Origin: Candidatus Woesearchaeota archaeon
GTDB taxonomy: Archaea; Nanobdellota; Nanobdellia; Woesearchaeales; GW2011-AR9
Assembly (NCBI GenBank): GCA_018696595.1
Contig: JABHQW010000008.1
Location: 363,758-427,757, forward strand
Direction of reading: 5' to 3'
DNA length: 64,000 nt
Made by a program: the position numbers and the translations under genes. Positions 16,127 through 23,887 of this stretch are shown in pieces (the first letter of the stretch is position 1; each line of letters starts with the position of its first letter). The notes beneath the pieces are model-generated. The model saw only the letters and a program-made list of their open reading frames with translations, did not search any database and was not told where the DNA came from.

Positions 16127-16615
16127 TTAATTCTTTAATAAATTAATAATTAAATCAACTGTTTCTTTTACAGAAATACTTTCTACATCAATAAGAATAT
16201 CTTTTTCTTCCGGCACGGCAAGATAAGAATAACTTTTTTTCATATATTCTTCAGAAGCGATTTTTTGTTTTCTTTTCAAATTCCTTTTTTTTGTTTCTTT
16301 TAAAGATGCTTTTAAGAAAATAGAAATAATCTTATATTTATTAGTTCTCAATTCTTTTCCTAGTTCTTTGTTAAGATCTTTTAAGAAAGACTCTTGGAGA
16401 AGGATATCCTTTTCTTTTTTAATTAAATTTTTGATTTTGGGGTAATATAATGAGTGGGCTTTAATTTTTCTTTCTGCACGTTCCAAATGATTAAATTTTT
16501 CTTTAAATTCTTCTAAATTAACATAATTAAATTTTTTTAATTTTTTAGAAAGATGTTTACAGGTAGTAGTTTTTCCCACTCCTGCTGGTCCTTTAATTAA
16601 GATTAATTTTGGCAT
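16127..16615 (-). CDS. Small P-loop nucleotide/metabolite kinase-like ATPase
   Basis: 162 residues. The N-terminus LILIKGPAGVGKTTTCKHLSKKL is a Walker A P-loop. A later ISIFLKASLKETKKRNLKR segment resembles the Arg-rich lid of small kinases (AAA_33, shikimate or adenylate kinase type). DILIDVESISVKETVDLIINLL is the typical closing strand and helix, seen in kinases that return to the core sheet. It probably phosphorylates a small molecule or RNA end, but the substrate is not readable. tRNA-Thr lies 10 nt upstream on the same strand, so the two may share a transcript and the mRNA would start at the processed tRNA 3' end. Confidence 0.65.
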   Translation of the reverse strand: MPKLILIKGPAGVGKTTTCKHLSKKLKKFNYVNLEEFKEKFNHLERAERKIKAHSLYYPKIKNLIKKEKDILLQESFLKDLNKELGKELRTNKYKIISIFLKASLKETKKRNLKRKQKIASEEYMKKSYSYLAVPEEKDILIDVESISVKETVDLIINLLKN

Positions 16616-16625
16616 TTTAAAGATA

Positions 16626-16698
16626 AGCCCCTGGTGAGAGTTGCACTCACGGTCTACTGCTTACGAGGCAGTCGCTATAGCTACTAAGCCACAGGGGC
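16626..16698 (-). tRNA. tRNA-Thr (anticodon CGT)
   Basis: Reading the reverse strand, acceptor GCCCCTG pairs with CAGGGGC (7 bp) and the discriminator is T, as in archaeal tRNA-Thr. The anticodon stem ACTGC pairs with GCAGT around loop CTCGTAA, so the anticodon is CGT. The T-stem GTGAG pairs with CTCAC. No intron is present and CCA is not encoded. Two elbow positions are odd: the D-loop AGTAGCTA has C where G19 is expected, and the T-loop TGCAACT has G where U55 is expected. Stems are perfect, so it is probably functional. Confidence 0.92.
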
Positions 16699-16755
16699 AT
16701 GAATACTTTACTTTTATTAGCAATATTTATAAATTATACTCTTGGAAGTGATAAA

Positions 16756-17322
16756 ATGATCCAGATTGTACTCTATCAATCACAGTATGAACCGCAATTG
16801 AAAGAGTTACTGCGAGGTTTTGAAGCAGAAGTAGAACATAGATTAAGATGGCCATTTCCTTCTGCAGAAATTTCCCCCTTTGATGATCCAGAATCTTTAG
16901 ATGAAAATGATCAAGATGACGAATTAATGGAAATGGTTGAAGAGGGGGCAGAGGATGCTCTTTCACAAATTAATCAAGGGAATGATGATTGTTATTTAGC
17001 TTTATCTCCAGAAGGAAATGTTATTGGTTTCCAAGTCACTCATTTATATCACAATCAAGCAGATAAGCATGTTAAAGCAGGGGATTTAGAACTTTCCAGA
17101 TTATATGTGCATCCCGATTTTAGAAAAAATGGTATTGGCAGAATGTTAGATCAAGATTGTTTGGAAAGAGTTAAAACAGTTGATGGTATTAATAGGGTGA
17201 TTACTTTTGTTGAGAAGAATAATAGTCCTAATATTGCATTAAAAAGGGATTTAGGTTTTAGAAAAAGTACTGGGTATCAAGACGGAGCAAGGGTTTATCA
17301 TTTCTTTCAGAGAACTATTTAA
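16756..17322 (+). CDS. GNAT family N-acetyltransferase
   Basis: 188 residues from ATG 16756, which follows a GTGAT ribosome-site-like sequence. A longer frame starting at 16699 would begin at the base after tRNA-Thr and run through the AT-rich promoter, so it is rejected. The N-terminal 80 residues are acidic and unlike common GNATs. The core lies at about residues 85-180: CYLALSPEGNVIGFQVTH (strands 2-4), LELSRLYVHPDFRKNGIGRMLDQDCLER (strand 4 and the Arg-x-x-Gly-x-Gly acetyl-CoA loop, here RKNGIG), and ITFVEKNNSPNIALKRDLGFRKS (motif B). It transfers acetyl from acetyl-CoA to an unknown amine. The 3' end overlaps a convergent small zinc-ribbon gene by 8 nt. Confidence 0.82.
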   Translation: MIQIVLYQSQYEPQLKELLRGFEAEVEHRLRWPFPSAEISPFDDPESLDENDQDDELMEMVEEGAEDALSQINQGNDDCYLALSPEGNVIGFQVTHLYHNQADKHVKAGDLELSRLYVHPDFRKNGIGRMLDQDCLERVKTVDGINRVITFVEKNNSPNIALKRDLGFRKSTGYQDGARVYHFFQRTI

Positions 17323-17479
17323 TCTCTTTTAACATTTCTTCTTTATTCTTAAACTTCTTTTGACACTCGAAACAAACTTCATATTGTTTGCTCTTGCCTT
17401 CTTTCTTAATTATCGTTCCTTTTAATTTTCCTAAAAATAATTCAGCGATTTTATTCCCACAAATTGTACATTTAGCCAT
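17315..17479 (-). CDS. 54-residue zinc-ribbon protein
   Basis: A short reverse-strand frame, ATG 17479 to TAG 17315. It begins MAKCTICGNKIAELFLGKL and later has YEVCFECQKKF, giving two CxxC pairs spaced 29 residues apart, the hallmark of a small zinc ribbon. The rest is basic (Lys-rich) with a helical Lys/Glu tail. Such mini-ribbons in archaea are often nucleic-acid or ribosome associated; no specific role can be assigned. It is convergent with the GNAT gene (8-nt overlap) and divergent from ABCE1, whose promoter region lies directly upstream. The strict CxxC pairs and archaeal codon use make it more than a chance frame. Confidence 0.75.
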   Translation of the reverse strand: MAKCTICGNKIAELFLGKLKGTIIKKEGKSKQYEVCFECQKKFKNKEEMLKEIK

Positions 17480-17525
17480 TTTAGAATACTTTATGTCTTT
17501 TGATTTTTAAAACTTACCACCAAAA

Positions 17526-17535
17526 ACCATATAAA
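17526..17535 (+). promoter_or_regulatory. TATA box of the ABCE1 gene
   Basis: ACCATATAAA is centred about 27 bp before the ATG at 17557, predicting a leaderless mRNA for this housekeeping gene. No ribosome site is seen. Confidence 0.6.
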
Positions 17536-17556
17536 TGTAATCATTAAAATAACCCT

Positions 17557-19320
17557 ATGAAGAAAAGAATAGCTATAATCGATAAGGAGAAATGTCATCC
17601 TAGTGAATGTGGAGATTATCTTTGTGCTAAATTGTGCCCTGTTAATAGAACTGGAACAGATTGTGTCTTGCCACATGAAATACATAAAAAAGCAAAGATT
17701 GACGAATTACTTTGTACTGGCTGTTCTATTTGCTCAAACAGATGTCCTTATCAAGCAATCCAAATTATTAATCTTCCAGAAGCATTAAACAAAGAACCAG
17801 TTCATCGGTTCGGAGAGAATGCTTTTGAATTATTTTCTTTACCAACACCAATCTTTGGTCAAGTTACAGGAATCTTGGGAAAGAATGGTATTGGGAAAAC
17901 TACTGCTTTACAAATTCTGGCAGGATTATTAAAGCCAAACTTAGGCAACTATGAAAAAGAAACTGATTTTAAGGATGTTATCAATTATTTCAAAGGCAGT
18001 GAGACTCAGAAATTCTTAATGAAAATGCATGTTGGCGATATCAAATTATCTTACAAATTGCAACAAGTTGATTTGATTGCTAAACAGTTTACTGGAACCG
18101 TTCGTGAGTTATTAGAAAAAGTTGATGAAAAAAAACAATTAAATGAAGTTGCTCAAGAATTACAATTAACAAGATTCTTAGATACTCCAGTTAACAAAAT
18201 TTCTGGTGGAGAATTACAACGAGTAGCAATTGCTGCTTCTGTATTAAAGAAAGCTAACATTTATTTCTTTGACGAACCTAGCTCTTATCTTGATATTAAG
18301 CAAAGGGTTAACGTTTCTAAATTTATTAGAAATCTAGCAGATGAAGATACTTCAATCATCGTTATTGAACACGATTTAATTATTCTTGATTACATGACAG
18401 ATCTATTGAATTTAATGTACGGGCAAGAATCTGCTTATGGTATTGTTTCTGGGATCAAGAATTCTAGGGAAGGAATCAATGCTTTCTTGGAAGGTTTTCT
18501 GAAAGAAGAAAATATTCGTTTTAGGTCTTATCCTATTAAGTTTGAGAAAGTTCAAGATAGACAAGTGGGAACTCAACAAAAACTAATTTCTTGGAAACAT
18601 TTAAGCAAGAAGTTAGGGAACTTTATTTTGGAATCTGAATCTGGAGAATTATATAAAAACGAGATTATTGGTGTTTTAGGGGAAAATGGAATTGGTAAAA
18701 CTAGTTTTGTAAAAGTATTAGCGGGATTAATTAAACCAGACTCTGGCGAGATTGATTCTGAAATTAAAGTTGCTTACAAACCTCAATACTTAGAAACTGC
18801 TTCAGATGAATTAGTAATGCAATATTTAGATGATGCAGTTCAACAGTATCAAAACCAATTAATTAAACCATTAGATATGGAAAGATTAATGATGAAAAAA
18901 TTGTCTGAACTTTCTGGTGGAGAATTACAAAAAGTATCTATTGTTAAATGTCTGAGTGAAGATGCAGAATTGTTTCTTCTGGATGAGCCTTCTGCTTATC
19001 TAGACGTTGAACAACGATTATTAATCTCTAAAGTAATTAAAAGTTTAACTGCAGAAAGAGAGATTACTGTTTTAGTGGTAGATCACGATTTAATGTTTTT
19101 AGATTATTTGTCTGATCGACTTGCTGTATTTACAGGAGAACCCGCTAAATCTGGTTTATTACAAGGTCCTTTTGATATGGTTGAAGGAATGAATTTGTTT
19201 TTAGAAGAGTTAGGCATTTCATTACGTAGAGATCCAAATTCGCATCGGCCTCGGATTAACAAAGCCGGAAGTGTAAAGGATCGAGAACAACGTGCAGAAG
19301 GAAAGTTGTATTATAACTAA
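17557..19320 (+). CDS. Ribosome recycling ATPase ABCE1 (Rli1 homologue)
   Basis: 587 residues, the usual ABCE1 length. The N-terminal ferredoxin-like domain has two 4Fe-4S cysteine sets (CHPSECGDYLCAKLCPVNR and CTGCSICSNRCP). Two nucleotide-binding domains follow. NBD1 has GKNGIGKTTALQ, KISGGELQRVAIAA and YFFDEPSSYLD. NBD2 has GENGIGKTSFVK, LSGGELQKVSIVK and FLLDEPSAYLD, each followed by the conserved DHDL switch region. In archaea ABCE1 splits 70S ribosomes after termination together with aRF1/Pelota. The protein is cytoplasmic. All catalytic motifs are intact. Its last 4 bases overlap the end of the convergent lipid kinase gene at 19317. Confidence 0.97.
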   Translation: MKKRIAIIDKEKCHPSECGDYLCAKLCPVNRTGTDCVLPHEIHKKAKIDELLCTGCSICSNRCPYQAIQIINLPEALNKEPVHRFGENAFELFSLPTPIFGQVTGILGKNGIGKTTALQILAGLLKPNLGNYEKETDFKDVINYFKGSETQKFLMKMHVGDIKLSYKLQQVDLIAKQFTGTVRELLEKVDEKKQLNEVAQELQLTRFLDTPVNKISGGELQRVAIAASVLKKANIYFFDEPSSYLDIKQRVNVSKFIRNLADEDTSIIVIEHDLIILDYMTDLLNLMYGQESAYGIVSGIKNSREGINAFLEGFLKEENIRFRSYPIKFEKVQDRQVGTQQKLISWKHLSKKLGNFILESESGELYKNEIIGVLGENGIGKTSFVKVLAGLIKPDSGEIDSEIKVAYKPQYLETASDELVMQYLDDAVQQYQNQLIKPLDMERLMMKKLSELSGGELQKVSIVKCLSEDAELFLLDEPSAYLDVEQRLLISKVIKSLTAEREITVLVVDHDLMFLDYLSDRLAVFTGEPAKSGLLQGPFDMVEGMNLFLEELGISLRRDPNSHRPRINKAGSVKDREQRAEGKLYYN

Positions 19321-20351
19321 GAACTAGTTCTCATTGCATTATAATCTACTAGATTAAGAACATAATCAGAAACTTTCCAATTGATTCTTGTAAACTCTCC
19401 AAAATGATCTCCACCGGCTTGGGCTGATGCTTCTTTATCAAGAAGTGCAATTTCTACTTCTGGGGCAACAATCTCAGAAACATCACGATGACGATATTCT
19501 CCACTCCAAATACTTTTGGTGTGGGCAACAAATCTTGGGATCATCGAGTAACGATTACCTCCAACTGCCCTAATGTGCATTTTCCCTTCTGATCTTGCTT
19601 TTTTTGCATAAGGAAAACCCACAAAATTATAACCAAAATAAGGGGTCGTTCCTGCTACTAAAGCATGGATTTGATTTTCTTGTAAGAATCTTTCCCCATC
19701 TCCAAGAGGAAGCCTCATAAATTCTATGTCTTCTTCAAAAATTTCAGCAAGTTCTGCCCCTTGTGGAAAACTAATTTCAAATTTTAGTTTTTTACCAAAA
19801 AAGATTTCTGTAGCAGAAGAAGGGATTGTGCTAAAGTATCCTACTAAACCGTTCAATGGGCTTTGTTTGTACTTTTTTAAAATGATTCCATCCCAACCAG
19901 CCCCGGTTAACATAGAATAAGTTTTCTCTTTTTCTCCTTGAGGGGTGGTTCCAGTAATCTCAATTAACGGGACTTGTATTGTTGGTAATTCATTAACATC
20001 TGTTTCTAAAATCATTTCTAATTGTTCTAAATGGTCTTTACCTGCACCTAATTCATAAGAAATAGCATTACCCGTTCCCAATTTTAATATTGCAAATAAT
20101 TGTTTGTTAAATGACAAACCTAATTCTTCACATAAAAGAATGAATTTATTACTTTCATATCTGATTGTTCCATCTCCTCCTCCAAGAGTAATTACTTGTG
20201 GTTTATCCTGTAAAGTTTTTCTTCTAGGATAATTTCCTGAATATATTTTAACTCTATAGTCTTCAGCAAATCTTTGCTCAATTGCATTAATTATCTTCGG
20301 GGTGAATCTTCCAGCTCTTGGATTTAATTTAGCTACTAGGCTTTCTACCAT
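19317..20351 (-). CDS. Diacylglycerol/lipid kinase family protein
   Basis: 344 residues. The N-terminal domain has VAKLNPRAGR, then QVITLGGGDGTIRY and LKLGTGNAIS, the GGDGT nucleotide-binding loop and following glycine motif of the DAGK/LCB5/YegS lipid kinase superfamily. The C-terminal half holds the beta-sandwich typical of these enzymes (LTGAGWDGIILKKYKQSPLNG, AQAGGDHFGEF). The reaction would be ATP-dependent phosphorylation of a lipid or diacylglycerol-like alcohol at the membrane. In an archaeon the natural substrate could be an archaeal diether or a scavenged lipid; unknown. It converges on ABCE1 with a 4-nt overlap. The AGGDHF ending of the substrate domain matches what is known of YegS-like proteins. 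Confidence 0.82.
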   Translation of the reverse strand: MVESLVAKLNPRAGRFTPKIINAIEQRFAEDYRVKIYSGNYPRRKTLQDKPQVITLGGGDGTIRYESNKFILLCEELGLSFNKQLFAILKLGTGNAISYELGAGKDHLEQLEMILETDVNELPTIQVPLIEITGTTPQGEKEKTYSMLTGAGWDGIILKKYKQSPLNGLVGYFSTIPSSATEIFFGKKLKFEISFPQGAELAEIFEEDIEFMRLPLGDGERFLQENQIHALVAGTTPYFGYNFVGFPYAKKARSEGKMHIRAVGGNRYSMIPRFVAHTKSIWSGEYRHRDVSEIVAPEVEIALLDKEASAQAGGDHFGEFTRINWKVSDYVLNLVDYNAMRTSS

Positions 20352-20407
20352 ATTTCCATTTAGAAACGTTTACTTTTATAAAAATAATGAAAAAGAAAAA
20401 TAAAAAA

Positions 20408-20794
20408 TTAAGAAACGATTACGCTACCTTGCATTCCTGGATGGAATTGGCAAAAGTATCTGTACTGTCCTGCTTCAGTAAAGGTGTGAGTTAATGATGT
20501 TGTTCCAATTGGAAGTTTCTCATCAAAATCACCATTTTCAAAAGTTACTGTATGCGCAGTAGAATCTTTGTTAACCCATTCTATAGTGTCACCAACTTTA
20601 AGATCTAAATCAATAGGCATGAATTGAGAATTCTCAATTGCTACTTGGTAAACTTCTCCAGTTGCTACAACTGCAGTATTAGTTTCTTCTACTTCAACTA
20701 CTTCTTCAACATTATCTTCTACTACTTCTGATCCACAAGCCACTAATAGAAACATAACACTTAACAAAGCTATTAACCCTAATATTTTCTTCAT
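20408..20794 (-). CDS. Cupredoxin (plastocyanin-like) lipoprotein
   Basis: 128 residues from ATG 20794, preceded by GGAGG; a longer frame runs back into the lgt coding region and is rejected. The signal ends in a lipobox LLVACGS, so Cys is the likely lipidation site. After an acidic linker (about 20-45) comes a single cupredoxin domain. FMPIDLDLKVGDTIEWVNKDSTAHTV supplies the first copper His, and YFCQFHPGMQG supplies Cys, His and Met. This is an intact type 1 copper site, suggesting extracytoplasmic one-electron transfer. lgt ends 40 nt upstream on the same strand, so this gene may form a unit with the enzyme that would modify it. Confidence 0.88.
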   Translation of the reverse strand: MKKILGLIALLSVMFLLVACGSEVVEDNVEEVVEVEETNTAVVATGEVYQVAIENSQFMPIDLDLKVGDTIEWVNKDSTAHTVTFENGDFDEKLPIGTTSLTHTFTEAGQYRYFCQFHPGMQGSVIVS

Positions 20795-20834
20795 TTTATT
20801 GTCCTCCAAAATATATAAGGTTAAATATTGACGT

Positions 20835-21605
20835 TTATTTAAATATCTTTCTCCAATCTTCCTTATAAAACTTAACAAAGAGATATAGTGCAACAATTAC
20901 CATAATCAAACTAAACCATTGGCCAATCGTTAATTTGAACCATAAAACGTCTTCGCGATAGAAATCTACTAAGAATCTTCCTAATCCTTCCCAAAAAACG
21001 AAGTTCAGAAATATAAACCCTGGCTTAAATGATTTCCAGAATGTTAGCAAGAAAAGCCAACCAGTAACAATAAATCTTTTCCCTGCTGCGTATAATGTAG
21101 ATGGGTGCCTACAACCATCATATCCTTTAAACAATACGCACCACTTACCTTGGAATGGTCTACCAACTAATTCTCCATTAATGAAATTAGCAATTCTTCC
21201 CAAAGCTAAAGCAAACAAGGCGGGAATTGACATAGCATCAGCCAATTTCCAGAAATTAAATCTATGTTTCTTACAATAAATGTAAGCTGCAACTACAATT
21301 CCTACAAATCCACCGTGAAAACTCATCCCTCCTTCCCAAAATTTGAGAAAGTTAAATGGATTTGACAAGTAGTAACTTGGTTGCCAAAAAACTTCAAATA
21401 CTCTTGATCCGATTAATACTCCGACCATCAACCAAAATGCAAAATCCCAGATCTGTTCTTTGTTTAATTCTAGTTTGCCTTTTTTTCTAAGATAATATAA
21501 CCAAGCAATAGACAGAAAGAATCCCAGGACATACATTAGCCCGTACCATCTGATTTCTAACGGCCCTAAGGAAAGTAATGTTGGGTTAAGATTGTGAATG
21601 TACAT
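20835..21605 (-). CDS. lgt: Prolipoprotein diacylglyceryl transferase, bacterial type
   Basis: 256 residues with seven predicted membrane helices. Motifs match bacterial Lgt: GGMSFHGGFVGIVV (the conserved His-Gly-Gly), LGRIANFINGELVGR (Arg, Asn and Glu of the signature), RHPSTLYAA, and DFYREDVLWFKLTIGQW near the end. Lgt moves a diacylglyceryl group from phospholipid to the lipobox cysteine of prolipoproteins. Many archaea lack it, while some DPANN genomes carry bacterial-like copies, so transfer from bacteria is plausible. What lipid it uses in an archaeal membrane is open. It is followed on the same strand by a cupredoxin lipoprotein, and at least six more candidate lipoproteins occur in this window. 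No lspA is seen here. Confidence 0.93.
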   Translation of the reverse strand: MYIHNLNPTLLSLGPLEIRWYGLMYVLGFFLSIAWLYYLRKKGKLELNKEQIWDFAFWLMVGVLIGSRVFEVFWQPSYYLSNPFNFLKFWEGGMSFHGGFVGIVVAAYIYCKKHRFNFWKLADAMSIPALFALALGRIANFINGELVGRPFQGKWCVLFKGYDGCRHPSTLYAAGKRFIVTGWLFLLTFWKSFKPGFIFLNFVFWEGLGRFLVDFYREDVLWFKLTIGQWFSLIMVIVALYLFVKFYKEDWRKIFK

Positions 21606-21697
21606 GAAGTTTTGTTATCCGTTAACATTTATTAATTCTTTGGTATTAAAAATGATTAGAGGTTAATTTTAAATACTTCCATCTCTTACTTTTATAC

Positions 21698-23071
21698 ATG
21701 AGAAAACTATGGTTTCTTTCAGTACTACTAATTTCTCTATTTCTATTAAGTGGTTGTACATCTGTTAAAGACACATTAGGTATGTGTGGCCATTACTGTG
21801 TCAACAAAGATTGTGGAACTGAAATAAACAATTGTGGTCAAGAGATTGATTGTGGTGGTTGTACTGGTGGACATTCTTGTGAAGATGGTATGTGTGAATT
21901 AAATCCAGAAATCAAAGATAGTGACCCCATTCTAGTACGTCCAAAAATAGACCTAAATCTTCTTTTATCAAATCAAAGAATAACTAATGCCATAGAACTA
22001 AATCCTCTAACTACCACAAATAATTATCAGAAAATTTTGAATGAGAAAATAAGTGATCTTGAAGTTGGAAATACGGCTCATTGGAATAACTTTAGAAGTC
22101 AAGCCAATTGGCAAGAAGAGGATCTATTAGAATTATATTTACAAAAAGTTGCTTTTTCTTTATATATTGAAGCTAATGCTTTAACTCCTTGGAGTATCCT
22201 TGATTATTCGGATGAACACCTCAACTTATTGCTTTCAGATCTGTATGTTGATGATGTTTTAACTGATGTTCCCATGTACCAAAATGGAGGATATTACAAA
22301 GCCAGGAAACAATCTGCATTTAATGGTGACTCTCTAATTGCCTTCAAATATATACAAGAAACGAAACAACAGTATCCACATCTAAAAGTTAAAACCCATA
22401 AAGACTTGCTTGATTTGATTATAATTAGAATGCGTGATGATGAATGGGTCCATTTTGGAAGTGAAGCAGAAGGATGTTCAGATTTTCCTTCTGAGGTTAT
22501 GAATTATGATTTTCAATGTTTATTAGATCTTAAGAAAGGAAGTGATCCACTTACTGCTCATTTTATATTTGCATTATTACAATCAAATAATATTCCCTCG
22601 AAAGAAGTTCCAGTTTATTTGGGTGGACATACCGGAATTATTTATCCAACTCTGGATTTAACTATGGAGGGGAATGCTGTTTATTCTGTGTTAAAAAAAG
22701 GAATATTGACCACAAACAAATTGCCAATTGATAACACTTATTTGGATCTAAATACTTATCTGATTTGGGATCAAGTTCCAACTTGTCAGGCTTTTTATTT
22801 TACAACTAACAAAAACGTTTTAGATTACTTCCAATATATTGGCGATCCTCAATGGAATACAGACATTATTACAACTTACTGTTACACATTTATGGGGAAT
22901 GCGCCAGGAGAATATTTAAGAGAACTAATAAAAACAGGATTTCTTGCTGAAGGTGAGCCTATGAACTGTCAAGATACAGATCCTTCTAAGGATAATTATC
23001 AAGCTCCTCCATTAACTGAAGAAGAATTAGACTTTTATCTTAATCAGATCGCACAAATAGCAAATTGCTAA
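21698..23071 (+). CDS. Cys-rich lipoprotein with possible inactive transglutaminase-like domain
   Basis: 457 residues. The signal ends in lipobox LLSGCTS. Residues 28-70 are cysteine-rich (CGHYCVNKDCG, CGQEIDCGGC, CEDGMC), probably a small disulfide module. The rest is a soluble extracellular region. Around residues 285-330 the stretch GSDPLTAHFIFALLQSNNIPSKEVPVYLGGHTGIIYPTLD resembles the core of transglutaminase-like folds, with the usual active-site Cys replaced. This is a pattern match of low certainty. The gene is divergent from lgt with 92 nt between them, which may be a shared control region for lipoprotein synthesis. The function is unknown. Confidence 0.6.
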   Translation: MRKLWFLSVLLISLFLLSGCTSVKDTLGMCGHYCVNKDCGTEINNCGQEIDCGGCTGGHSCEDGMCELNPEIKDSDPILVRPKIDLNLLLSNQRITNAIELNPLTTTNNYQKILNEKISDLEVGNTAHWNNFRSQANWQEEDLLELYLQKVAFSLYIEANALTPWSILDYSDEHLNLLLSDLYVDDVLTDVPMYQNGGYYKARKQSAFNGDSLIAFKYIQETKQQYPHLKVKTHKDLLDLIIIRMRDDEWVHFGSEAEGCSDFPSEVMNYDFQCLLDLKKGSDPLTAHFIFALLQSNNIPSKEVPVYLGGHTGIIYPTLDLTMEGNAVYSVLKKGILTTNKLPIDNTYLDLNTYLIWDQVPTCQAFYFTTNKNVLDYFQYIGDPQWNTDIITTYCYTFMGNAPGEYLRELIKTGFLAEGEPMNCQDTDPSKDNYQAPPLTEEELDFYLNQIAQIANC

Positions 23072-23106
23072 CAAATACTGTTTAATCACCTTTCCTCTAC
23101 AGAAAA

Positions 23107-23116
23107 CTTTATATAT
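23107..23116 (+). promoter_or_regulatory. TATA box of the PRC-barrel gene
   Basis: CTTTATATAT lies about 55 bp before the ATG at 23167. The mRNA leader has a clear GAGGGTGA ribosome site at 23153-23160. Confidence 0.55.
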
Positions 23117-23166
23117 TCTTCACGATTATATAATCTCATCATAATTAAAAACGAGGGTGAATTATA

Positions 23167-23430
23167 ATGGAAGATAAAGAAAAAAGTTATTCTAAAGAAT
23201 TACTAGGTAAAACAATAGTTTCAAAGTCAGGAAAGAAGTTTGGCGAAGTTGGCGATTTAATTTTTGAAGTTGGTTCTGGTGAACTGATTCATATGCAACT
23301 TAGACATCCTACCTCTTACATTGATAAGATGGAACTAGAAAAAACTAAAGAAGGAAGTATTTTAATCCCCTTCTCCGCAGTTATTGCTTCTGGTGACTTT
23401 ATTGTTGTAGCAGAAGAAGATATAATTTAA
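23167..23430 (+). CDS. PRC-barrel domain protein
   Basis: 87 residues, cytoplasmic. The segment LLGKTIVSKSGKKFGEVGDLIFEVGSGELIHMQLRHP and the following SILIPFSAVIASGDFIVVAEE match the small beta-barrel of PRC domains. These appear in RimM, photosynthetic reaction centre H subunit and short archaeal stand-alone proteins. In archaea such stand-alone barrels occur in many genomes, including some linked with cell-division or RNA proteins. It is a single-domain protein with a strong promoter and ribosome site, suggesting good expression. It is followed by a small membrane protein after 28 nt. No partner is identifiable. Confidence 0.82.
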   Translation: MEDKEKSYSKELLGKTIVSKSGKKFGEVGDLIFEVGSGELIHMQLRHPTSYIDKMELEKTKEGSILIPFSAVIASGDFIVVAEEDII

Positions 23431-23458
23431 TTTTTTTAATTAATTTTTATTTAGCCAA

Positions 23459-23800
23459 ATGAAAAGTAAAAAAACACAGACTATTCTCATAATTATAGGA
23501 GTTATTTTAGTTTTAATTATTGGTTTATTCTTTTTTGGGAGAATGGTCATTCAAATGAGTGAATCACTTGATGATTATCATCCAATGATGTCAAATATTA
23601 ATTCTACAAATTCATTAGGAGAAAGTTTAGAATATTGTAATACATTTGATGAAACAAAACGAAAAGATTCCTGCCTCTATATTGCAGGCTATTATTACAA
23701 TGACACTTCTGTTTGTGAAACAATTAAAGGTTTGAAACAGGAAACTTGTGAGACTCGTTTATCTTACAGATTAATGATTAAAGAGATTAAACAATCATAA
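23459..23800 (+). CDS. Small membrane-anchored Cys-pair protein
   Basis: 113 residues, family unknown. Residues 8-31 are a single transmembrane helix (IIGVILVLIIGLFFFGRMV). The outside part has four evenly spaced cysteines in helical context (YCNTFDETKRKDSCLY and VCETIKGLKQETCET), suggesting disulfide-linked helical hairpins. This pattern recurs in extracellular proteins of DPANN archaea, but I cannot name a family. It follows the PRC-barrel gene by 28 nt without a clear ribosome site and may share its transcript. The exported cysteines would be clients of the thiol-redox proteins encoded elsewhere in the window. Confidence 0.55.
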   Translation: MKSKKTQTILIIIGVILVLIIGLFFFGRMVIQMSESLDDYHPMMSNINSTNSLGESLEYCNTFDETKRKDSCLYIAGYYYNDTSVCETIKGLKQETCETRLSYRLMIKEIKQS

Positions 23801-23844
23801 ATAATTAATTACTTTTTTATTATCTATTTCTAATCATAATAATG

Positions 23845-23852
23845 TATATAAG
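23845..23852 (+). promoter_or_regulatory. TATA box of the purB-purA operon
   Basis: TATATAAG lies about 105 bp before purB. The predicted transcription start is near 23876, so the operon has an approximately 78-nt leader, unusually long for this genome. Confidence 0.55.
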
Positions 23853-23887
23853 GTAACAATCTATTCTTATTACTTGGGGTGATTAGA

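Noticed and set aside
16699..16755. N-terminal extension of the GNAT frame starting directly after tRNA-Thr
   Set aside because: It would run through an AT-rich TATA-like region next to the tRNA 5' end. The ATG at 16756 follows a GTGAT site and gives a normal GNAT.
20795..20896. Longer start for the cupredoxin lipoprotein, inside lgt
   Set aside because: It removes the signal from the N-terminus; the GGAGG site before ATG 20794 decides.
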